From Trematomus loennbergii (taxonomy: Eukaryota > Chordata > Actinopteri > Perciformes > Nototheniidae): a DNA stretch of 64,000 bases. The translations under genes and the position numbers were made by a program. Under the pieces are notes generated by a model that did not search any database, was not told where the DNA came from, and saw nothing but the letters and a program-made list of their open reading frames with translations. Positions 51,108-61,200 of this stretch are shown here, one piece after another (position 1 is the first letter of the stretch; each line of letters opens with the position of its first letter). The stretch lies in contig JAAOOA010000028.1 in assembly GCA_012861695.1 (NCBI GenBank), forward strand, positions 6,736,470 through 6,800,469. The letters are read 5' to 3'.

Positions 51108-51310
51108 CTTTATCCGCACGCAGAGTCGGTGTTAGACGGTCATGTCCACGTAGAGTCGGGTGTGTGGGTTAAATGTTGGTCCGTGGCTGGTTGAGCACCG
51201 CCGCCTCACTGCTATGCTGCTGCCGTCGCTCTGCTGCCACAGCTGATCTGCGCACGGAGAGGGAGCTGCCGAGTGACGTCACGGAGCTACTGTACGCACC
51301 GTTTGGTTCA
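51108..51310 (-). other. greb1l: greb1l first (non-coding) exon, inferred
   Basis: On the minus strand a GC-rich, CpG-containing stretch ends in GCGGATAAAG followed by donor GTAGGC at 51107. Its ATGs open only short frames, so it would be 5'UTR. The 5' limit (transcription start) is not visible in sequence and is set approximately. Confidence 0.5.
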
Positions 51311-51340
51311 TGAGGAGAAGTTCGCATCAGCTTGTTTCTG
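51200..51340 (-). promoter_or_regulatory. greb1l: greb1l promoter region with perfect CRE
   Basis: The local CpG content is high for this AT-rich window. The palindrome TGACGTCA (51274-51281) is an exact cAMP-response element. No TATA box at a fitting distance, consistent with a CpG-type promoter. It faces away from rock1. Confidence 0.5.
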
Positions 51341-51462
51341 CTAAAGGAGGACAAAAACACAAAGGATTAGTCAGACAAATAACTAATACGTCACAAATGT
51401 TTTTCTTTTAAATGTTATATTGTGTTTAAAGCCCATCTTATTCTAGTTTACATGTATAGAGG

Positions 51463-52645
51463 CAGGGACGTGCACAGACATTTGGAGGGGCTATTGCTCT
51501 AAACTGGAAAAAGGGCCTCCCCCCGAAAAAAAATATAAGACCAAAACGATTATTACATTAACTAATTTGAACAGTAATTCACATCATCATCTCATAACAA
51601 AATAAGCTAAGGCAACTACTTGCATTTGGTGACTTGATTATTAAAATGAAAACCAGGGACATTTTTTGTTTTGCGGTCCATATCTCATTAAAATATGTAA
51701 TGTTAGTAACTATTAAAGAAAAAATGGGGACAATTCACTGTAGTTTGACCATTGTAACTGCTGTGCAGACATACTGATGAAATAGGGCTTCTATAATTAC
51801 CTTAAATAAAATCACTAATTAATTAAACCAGTTCAATACGCATTATTCTTATTCTTATCATTCTTTATGAGCGCAGTAACGGTAAGGTATCTAAGTACTT
51901 ATTTATTTAGTATTCCATAACTTAATAGCAGAGATGGTCAAATTAAAGTAGAGACATGGCAGAAATCCTACAAAGCGGGACAGTGAAGTGTTCTCCTGAG
52001 GGCGATCAAGAAAAGAGAGCGAGCGGCCCGTTGAGGGAGTTTACCATGGATGTTTAATAGGAGTTTACGGAGCAGAGTAAAAGACACAGAAAGACAGAAG
52101 CACAATAACAAGTATATGTACGTGTTTTTTTGTAAATAACCGACGGTGTCAAGAGGAAGTAAAGTCCCTGCCATGAGAAAACTCAAAATCCATTTTCCAA
52201 AATCCGACACTAGAGGTGTTTTTAACGCACCGGCACCAATACAGTAGCCTATAATAAATATTATATATATAATACGTAACATGTGTAATCACACACTTAG
52301 CGATATAGAACATGCATAATAAAAACGGAGGCCTACCTGGTTTAAAACACTTTTGTGGTCATACTGTGGAATGAGTTCACACTGAAACGAGTTCTTCATT
52401 CAAAATTTCGCGGGCAATTACATGTAAGAAGAAGGAGAAGAAGTAAAATAAGTAGTAGAAGAAGAATGAAGCTGTTGGGTTTCCCGCAGCGAGACACTAC
52501 CATACTAATTGTGGGCTTATCATTGTTGATTCGACCACAACAGAAAAAGAAAAAAAAACCTCTCGCTCTCTCCAGAGAGGTCAGCCAAAAAGGGAAAACG
52601 GGCCGTTGCCCGGGCAACATTAGCCCGTACCTGTGCACGTCCCTG
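51463..52645. mobile_element. Non-autonomous hAT transposon with 8-bp target duplication
   Basis: The inverted ends CAGGGACGTGCACAG (51463-51477) and CTGTGCACGTCCCTG (52631-52645) are perfect over 15 bases. Both sides carry the same 8 bp, TATAGAGG (51455-51462 and 52646-52653). The 8-bp duplication and CAGGG start define the hAT superfamily. Length 1,183 bp; no transposase frame. It interrupts an older LINE tail. Confidence 0.92.
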
Positions 52646-52653
52646 TATAGAGG

Positions 52654-52865
52654 TTACTTATACATTACTTGCACATTGGTCACTGGCAAAATTCTCTTGC
52701 AGTGTTTTTTCTATTCTGTTTTCTTATTGCATTATTTTGTATTGTTTTATTGTTTGATGTTCTTTATTATGTTGCATTGTTGAAGGAGCCTGGGACTAAA
52801 ACGTTTCATTGACATAACTACACTGTAGCCAATGTGCATATGCCAATAAACCTTTGAATCTAAAT
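52654..52865 (+). mobile_element. Non-LTR retrotransposon 3' end, copy 2 (host of the hAT insertion)
   Basis: GAAGGAGCCTGGGACTAAAA through CATTGACATAACTACACTGT to AATAAACCTTTGAATC parallels the LINE tail at 49560-49645. Its upstream part continues across the hAT element to before 51455. Confidence 0.6.
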
Positions 52866-53413
52866 AATTAAAGTTAAGTATGAATGTTGAGGAAGGTGGA
52901 GTAAACAGAGGCAGACGTTATACTAGGCCTAATAATAAGGTTGCTCTCTAATAAACGTTTGTTTTATTGCAATACACACAATGACATGCATATACAGCAA
53001 ATATAAATCAATTATAAGGAAGTAGAACATTACAAAATAAACAGATATGATTGAAAAATATGATTGAATATGATTGAATAATTCATTGCATGATAGATAC
53101 TTACACACATGCATGCATGCTGTGGAAAACAGTTATTATGAAGGAAATGTCTAAATGGACACAATTCATAAAGAAACTGTTGTACCGTATTTATCAGTCT
53201 ATTTAAGTTGAAAACATCTCCCTCAGGTGGCAGAACTTATACATTGATATAAAGGGCTTCATATTGCGTAGATTTAACAAAAAACATCTTTACAATTTAT
53301 TTTTTATTTACTGGTATACATAAACATGATATTTCTTTTAAGGAGCACGCTTCACGTTTTTTTTTTGACAATGTTAAAATCATGGGTCTTTGTCATATTA
53401 AAGTTGAACACCA

Positions 53414-53427
53414 CTGCCCTCTGTTGG
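53414..53427 (-). promoter_or_regulatory. CTCF-like motif between the divergent promoters
   Basis: CTGCCCTCTGTTGG matches the reverse complement of the CTCF core CCASYAGRKGGCRS at 13 of 14 positions. Single-motif evidence only. Confidence 0.35.
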
Positions 53428-54299
53428 CTCACATGCCAAATGAACGCTGGAGGAGGCTGATTGCAACGTAAAGAAGAAAGGGGATTTGTTTTTAAAATAG
53501 CTTTGTATAACTTGCTTGATATATAATTTGATATAGGTGGACGCTTACCTATGTGAGGCCCTTACAATTATTGATTCATAAAATAATTAAATGATTCAAT
53601 TAAAAGGTAGGTACACAGTTATTATCTAGCCACTATTTCTTATAAAAAGTGAAGCTTTTGCATCAAACAAATAGATAGGGCATGTGACTATAATATAATG
53701 ACTATGTAACTAAAGTCTTATTTAAGTGTTGATGATTAAATGTCACACCATTAATCCAAATCTGCAAAGTAACTAAATATATTAAATAAATGTAGTGAAG
53801 GAAAAGTACACAATTTACCTCTGAATTGTGGCGGAGTAGAAGTACAATGTAGCATTTTAATGGAAATACTCAAGTAAAGTACACGTATCTTAAAAATTGA
53901 CTTAAGTACAGTAGTCTACTTGAGTAAGTTAGTGTAACTCTGCTTCCTATTGACAATGACCCTTGCAGAAATATCCATTCACCTTTATGTACCTTAAAGG
54001 ATAGAATATATTTGAAAAGGGCATACAAAACCAAACAATACAAATATGACCCATCATTCATAACTAAGGGTACATGATACTATCACTGAAAGCCAAATCG
54101 AAATGGTCTGCATAAAAAACGTTTCGAAATTGTGAAGTACAAAAAAGCTTTTAAAAAAAACAAACATTTTAAAGGAAGAAGGCAAACATTTGAACACTAA
54201 TACTAAATAAATGGTTCTTCTCCCCTGGGTTCTCATGAGATGCTCACGGTTAGCCCACAGTGTAACATTGTGAACAGCAACATGTTGCCATCAGTCTGT

Positions 54300-54389
54300 G
54301 AACTCTTTGAATGCGCTTCGTCAGGGCGCATGCGCAGTGCTTGACATTTTGAAGTTGCTTCTCCGGGGTGTTTGAACAGGAAGGCGGAC
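54300..54389 (+). promoter_or_regulatory. rock1: rock1 promoter region with NRF1 site
   Basis: GCGCATGCGC (54326-54335) within GGGCGCATGCGCAG is an exact NRF1 palindrome, typical of TATA-less housekeeping promoters. Downstream sequence is the CpG-containing 5'UTR of rock1. Confidence 0.55.
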
Positions 54390-55115
54390 ATGTTGGTCAG
54401 GCTGTGGGAGAAAATCGGGCATCGTCTGCTGTTTTTTTCCGAAAACTAACACATATCTAAAGCCGATTTGTATGCCTTCGACCTGAGAGATGTATCTATG
54501 TGGACGGGAAACAGTCGACAGTCAGTGACAGTGCACGGGATGCCGCGGAAGGACTGCCGTTAAACGTTGTAACGACTCCGTGTTTAAACTGATCGAAATT
54601 TGGAAGAAGCAGAAGTTTTTTTCCCACCACTTCTACTTTTGAGCTGTCAGAATCTATTGTCGTTTTCTGCAAGGGCCTGGCAAAATATGGGAACGAGTCT
54701 GGACTAACATATCCGTAAACTGTGCTTTTCAAAAAGACATTACATCTAACTTTTAATTGCCTTTTGTTTGGATGCACCAACATTTTAAGCCCTCAGTGGT
54801 ATCCTGCGGAGGCTGACTAATCTGTCGCCGACTTTATCTTTTGCCACTGAAGTTGTTTGCAAGGAAAACATCTTTCGACTCTGAAAATGTGGCTTTTGTA
54901 CATTCACCGCAATCTTAAACGTTTCATCGTCTGTGAAAGCTGCAGGAGAACGATGTCTTTTCTTTGAAGTGCCGTGTAAAGTTCACCCGAAGAAAGGAAC
55001 ATTTGGCTAGCTAGCTACCGCTGGCTGCTGCTAAAGCTAGCTAGCCAGCCTTCTGCCTCGCCAGTGAGCTGTTTTTGTTCACAAACCAACATCGGGGCTG
55101 AGTTTAACAGCAAAC
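54390..55115 (+). other. rock1: rock1 5'UTR (inferred) with several upstream ORFs
   Basis: Up to about 750 bases precede the rock1 ATG, if unspliced. Upstream ORFs include 54390-54449 (MLVRLWEKIGHRLLFFSEN, G at -3) and 54887-54967 (26 codons, starts MWLLYIHRNLKRF), plus several under 15 codons. Long leaders with upstream ATGs can damp translation. Confidence 0.5.
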
Positions 55116-55208
55116 ATGTCTGCTGGGGAAAGCATGGCGGCTCGATTTGAAAAAATCGATGCCATGTTGAAGGACCCAAAGTCAGAAGTAAACACGGATT
55201 GTCTTCTG
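55116..55208 (+). CDS. rock1: rock1 coding exon 1
   Basis: Rho-associated coiled-coil kinase 1, an effector of RhoA that phosphorylates myosin light chain, MYPT1 and LIM kinases (family knowledge). Only the first 31 residues are in the window: MSAGESMAARFEKIDAMLKD, then PKSEVNTDCLL. This fits the ROCK1 N-terminus and not ROCK2, which has a longer Pro-rich start. The ATG context AAACATGT has A at -3. The donor GTAAGT starts at 55209 and the exon ends in phase 0. Kinase domain, coiled coil, Rho-binding and PH-C1 regions lie beyond the window. It is divergent from greb1l, as in other vertebrates. Confidence 0.92.
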
Positions 55209-58200
55209 GTAAGTTTGTAGCTTGCTAGCTGCTGGCTAGGCGGCTAGCGAGTCAACCATTCGGGGTCAGTCTACTCCTTGGAGCAGAAATTATTTCCGAG
55301 ACCAACAAGTCTTCTCAATTGTCACTGAAGGAATGTGCTGATATTGCCACTGACAGGCCAGTTTTACTCACACACTCAATCACGATCAAACACCTGTGTG
55401 TTCGTGTTTATATTAAAGATTTGCAATTAGAAAATAATGAGTAGTTTGATACTTCAGTCATAAACGTGCAGCCAAAAGCAATAACGTGGTAATTACTTGC
55501 ATTAGGTTTTATGTTAAAAGATGATGTACTGTCAGTACTTGACAAACTAGCTCTAATAACTAATCAGAAATCAATGGTGAGGTGACAGAACAAGACTGAC
55601 ATATGGGAACCGTGTTATTGTTCTCAACAATACAGAACACGGGCCAGGCCAGGTAAAACAAGTCATGTTATTAGATCTAATCAACTGTATTGGTCTCCTT
55701 CACCCACTACAATCTGATTAGGCTCTGTGGTGGCATTATTTAGCTTTTTTAGATCACTAGGAAGTAGGTGGTCAGGTGCTGTTTCTCTAGAAATACTTAT
55801 CTAAGCTTAATTTAAAGTGATAGGGCTGCCAGCAGCCTGTTGTAACCTGCAGACCTCCAGCTGCATCAGTTCACCTGCTGGAGGTCACTGGCTTCTTCCT
55901 GTCTACACTTGACAACTCATGAAGTGACTTTTCTGTCTGAAGAAAGAAGGCGTTTGCTGCCACGTGCTAAACCCCAAAGCAACACCTTCATAGGTTTTTT
56001 TACAAGAGGCAATCCCAGCAACTGACTCACCATGGAGTGGATGCCAAAGGGGACGTTGTTGAGTCAAGTGTTTGTTGATGTCAGGATCCTTTCAGCTTGG
56101 GTGACAGTGGAGTGTTTTCACAAGAATTGTTGCTCTCATGGGAGCAGTTGCAATCCTATGTTTAGTGTGATGAAACAGACATTCATATTGGTAATTAGAT
56201 TGCACATTTTGGTTTTAATTTCACCAGAAGTATGACAGTTTTTGCCAAGGGTTCACTGAATAAACAAAGAGTGACTGATACTTCTTAATCTGCGTGTACA
56301 GTAGTTTTACTGTAACTTAGTCAGGTAGTAGTTTCGTTGTAACTCATTCAGGTGTTGTTCATGTTAGGTCATACTATTTGATTAATGATTCCTGGATCTT
56401 CATTGGATGTATTAGCCTGTGGTCTGACTTAACAAGCAAAGGAATATTGGGGAAGCAGTCTGTTTCGGAAAGGGGGCTTGTCCTAAAACACCACCCACAC
56501 GGCCAACATGAAGTGTTTGTGTACAGGCTGCTCTGGATAGCTGTCTTTTGAAAAGAAAACTTTCTTAGTCTCTGTGACCTCCCATCCTGTTGCAGAAAAG
56601 GCAATTAAACTCACCTAAAAAAGTGCACACGTTCTGCATTTTTAATGGCAAAAAGCTGTGGGGACTGTTCCTGCTGGCAGCCACACACACAAGGGTGTTG
56701 TTCCTCTTTTTTCCCTTTTCTGCAATCTTGCCTGATCAATGAATGGAGGCCTTTTGCTGAGGCTCTCTCTGCCACCATGCAACTCCACCCACAGCTTAAT
56801 AAAATTCCATGCTAATCAAATAACCTCTTGTCTTTGACTGGCCTGGAGTTCCCTGTGTGTCCCAAAGCCATTCTGCACGTCTGGAGAGAGTTGAGCCCAG
56901 GCAGGCAGCTCTGAGGTAGCAGGGTGTGGGCTCTTCGTTCTACCCATAAACCAAAATTATGTGGACTGAAGACTCATGTTTCTAAAGGCCGTGAATCAGG
57001 ACATTTAACTCATAAAGCAGCCGACATGCTTAGCTATGAGTAATAGGTTCCATCAGAATACACAATGCAAGCCTTTTACTGGCCATGTTGTTGTACCTGG
57101 GTCCTTAGCTGGCATTGCTTTCTGTCTGAAGTATAGCACTGTTGGGCCTAACCGTTTTCCGATGGAAGCCTGGTCTGTGTTGTGTGATGCTGACATTTGG
57201 CCTGTACCTTACCACTCAGCTCTTGGCCGGCCCATTGAGCACAGTATTCCAACCCTGCAGCCCTTATCTTCACCCCCTAAATAAATCCTGCTTGGAGAGA
57301 AGAGCGCCTTATCTGAATGGGCTGCCCCCTCCCCGATTATCGTGCTCTAGGCAGGACTTTTAAGAGCCAATCTGAACAGACAGAATTCCTGACATTGTGA
57401 TGTGAACGCTCACTGACATTAAGGGTCCTATCATTGTCTATATTTATGGTTTCTATTGGAAACAATCAATATGCTTCATCAATTTTATCAAATTATATGT
57501 CTGGATTAAACGTGTTAGCCTTAGTTAGTTGTTAGTTGCTTTTCGCTTGGTGGTTCCCTAGTAGAGTCAGTCATTACTTTGTAAATTAGAATACTTGCTA
57601 TTTGTTGATTTTTTGAAACTTATATCGCGTAGGCTCTGCTTTTGTTTGAAAAAGATAAAGGCATTTGTTATTGTTCTAACTATTACTTGGGGTGCTATGG
57701 CTTCTCTGTGTCCTCTTGATTCCTTTTTTAGCTGGACTCGATATCTGTAATAAGAGTAGTCTAATTACAGGAAACTGTGAGGCTAGTAAACCAGAATTGT
57801 AGACAGTGATAGAAAGTGTGAATGCTGCATGTACATGCTTTTGTGGATGCTCTCATTTATAAGTGATTTACAATTTAACAGTTGAATAGGCTGAAACAGT
57901 TCAATCAATAACACCACACTGTTGTACATGTGGTGTGTCACTAATACAAAAGGGCAAATTAAGCTTTGTGCTAATTAAAATGTTCATCAAGTGTTGTTCC
58001 CTAGAGGCAATTTAAAGAGGACAATTAAATTTAAGGATAGACCTATATCAGTTTTCCTTTTTGCAGGTTAATGTCTGCCATTATTTCCAACTCAAAAAGT
58101 CCAACTACAATATATTTTCATTAATTGGAAGAAATTCCTTATTTGTACATTTGTCAACTAGTTAATGGTGCTGTTTGGCAAAAAATATATAAAGTAAAAC

Positions 58201-61200
58201 TTGTTAATGTAAAGCATTACTTGTTTTATATGATTTATTTCACCTCCAATCGAGCCCAGTCTAAAATTGGCATGTCTTTCCTTTCTAGAAATTCCACCCA
58301 ATTCTTAGAGTGTAAGGATTCAAAAAGAAGCTATAGGAAACACAGGGTCTACAGATTGTTTCCATGAAGGACCTTTGTACAGACGGGGTCATTTTTCAGT
58401 CACAACTGCCTACTTTTGAGTCATGAGAATGATTTGTAGAACCATTTTACTGGCGCGCTCCCTAATTGCCTTGCATAGTCAATCTGCTATGGCCCAAGTT
58501 GAGTATCAGCCGGAGTACAGTCACTCCTTGTCTTGCTGTGTGTGTAGAGTGCCTGCCCTTGTTCTACTGACCTTTGCCTTTAATGTACAAACCTTACCTG
58601 AAAGGTGTTGTCAGCACTGATAAAGCAGCTATAGTTGCTTCTCATCTTGGCGACAGATCTGCACAGTTTTGAGCAAGATGATTTTCTGTATTAACACAAA
58701 CTTGACATTTGTACATTTGTAACCTTTTGCCTTTTACTTGACATATAACTCGGAGATTTTGTAAAATCCAATTGCGCAACTCACTTTTCGGAAACTTTTT
58801 AATCTGGTGCAATGCATGACATGAGATCATTGTTATGGCACATACTGGTTTGTCATACCATTTGCTTATACTTTACATTAGTTACACCAGTAACCACTTT
58901 TACAAAGAATCCTTTTAGATTTGTTTGTTGTGCCCCTGCCAACGAAGCCCCGCGCCCCCCTGAAATACAAGGTGTTTTTCTTTTTCTTTTTTTTTCTTTT
59001 ATATATATAATTTATGTGCATGTTTCAGTGTCTTATTCTCTGCAGCTTTGACTCGGATAACGACTGACTTTCATTGTAAGTTGTGAGTTTAGTGTTTTTG
59101 ACCCTAAGACACACTGATGCATTCATAAATAACAATAATCCACAGCTCCTGTCTCTGCTCCAGAGGATTTAAAAAAATATATACCACCCCCCGGCCAGGC
59201 AGCACCCCCCCCAAAAGCAGTAAAGCTAGGGGAAACACTGTATATATAATAATATATTGTTATATTAATGCTCAGCCTTGTTATTGTCAGATGGTGTTGT
59301 GGCTTCCAGGAGACATGATTTTGAAACGCATACTGGATTCACGGAGTTTACAGCATTCCTCGAATACACCACAATTCGTTGTTGTTTTATGTTCCCTGCT
59401 CATAGCTAGCTACATAATATAAAAATGACGAAATGTTCCCTTTTACTTTTTCAATCCTACTATCATTTTCATAGCGTTCTGCCTGGAGGCGGCCAAAGCA
59501 CTTTAAACTTTTGCAATGCAGACGGGAACCTTTTGAACTATATGTAATTTGTAGTTAATTTGATAAAAACGGTACTATTTCCCCCCCCCCCCTTTAATTA
59601 TAAATGATCAATCCTTGAGTTGAAAAACATGTATTTGTGTGGTTACGGTTATTTTTTACTATTTGATAAATCCCTATTGTCAAAAAGGGTTCAGGGCTGT
59701 CAGTTGTAAACTGCTCTCCTCAGCTCTTCAGCTAAGGGAACAACAATTGGCTGAGCTATTTGTAGCTCTGCATTCCCTCAACTGACTCATTATGTGCAGG
59801 AATGCATACTAAAATGATCCAGTCTTTTAATAATGGAATGCTCTATCCTTTGATTCACCCATTGAACTGTACAGCCTACTACTCTATTTGCATCTCATAT
59901 CTTAAGGGCCCCAGATAGTTTGTCCCACTTACAGAGGAGGACTGTGCGACCCAAGTCCTGTGAAGATGTTAAAAAATTAGCTGAGTCGATGTTTAATTAG
60001 ACGGTTATTTATTGGGGCGAGATCAGAAATCCTGTGCAGAGCAGGCAGGACAGCAGAGTTTTGCTCGAGAATCCAGAGCTCATCCATTGGAAACACGTGA
60101 GTCCTCTCCACTGTTGCAATAACTCAATTATATTTTGACATGAAAGCATTTGTGACAGTGATTCTCGCTCGCTGGGACCTCATAAGGAAATGGAATGCCC
60201 CGGTTTTGCCACCCCTGGGTTCACTGTCACTGCCATTTATCCAGTAGAGTTGTTAGATATGCAGTCTTTCTAGGTAAGTGGGATTTTCTGTCAGTAGATA
60301 TTATGTAAAGCAGGACTGTACAAAAGGAGTTTGGACCAGGAACCTAGTTAAAAAATACTCAAGTGAATCTCAGTGATGCCAAATCCCAAACAGATAGATA
60401 TGTATTCCCTTATAGTTCTTCCTGTATCTGAAAGTAAGCAGTGACGAAGCAATGTGGTGTTTGACGTTTTGAATGGCTCCATTGGTTTGTATGATCACAT
60501 TTGTGTTTTAGGCACAGCCTGCAATGGAACTGCCTTTATTTGCTTGGCAAACTGAAGTTGGCTGTCTGCACAACTGCTCACATGTGGAAAGCATATTGTC
60601 TTAAAGAGGTGGCAGAAAAGGAAGTGAGAAGTAGGTCTGGACTTAGACCAGTCCACATGCCTTGTGCTGGCATGCAGAAAGGGATGATGTGGCTGAGTCT
60701 CCCATGGAAATTTTAACTCAGACTTTAATGTCTGGAAAAGAGTTTGTGTGTGTGTGTGTGGATGTGTCTCCTAAAGCTTAAATACATATTTGCCATGTGT
60801 AATGCCAACCACTGGCGTGTGCATTTTAAAATAACTATACCTTTTTTTTATTATTACCACATTTCATGAAGGGTGATGGGATGGTATTTCATATTATTAT
60901 TTAGTAATCCCAAGGATGTGTCGCCCTCTGGCTGAAGCAGCATCAGCAGAAACAAGATAAGTCCTGGAAGTTTGGTTTCTCAGCAATTTCTCCAAAGATT
61001 ACCGCATAATACAGCTTAGCCTTTGGACTATACCAACACTTGAGTAGCTTTAATGCACACCTTTTCCTCTGATTATAATAGGAATGATTATTGTGTATGT
61101 TCTATTTTAACATTACAAATTCTCGCTTACTTTTTAGATGTTCTTAAAATTGTTATGCTCTTGCCTGGTGAATTCAGGCCTAACCATACAGTGAATGAGG

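Noticed and set aside
51169..51360. 63-codon minus-strand frame over the greb1l first exon
   Set aside because: It starts near or upstream of the likely transcription start, ends before the donor and is not in frame with the coding exons. More likely a GC-rich chance frame, at most a uORF.
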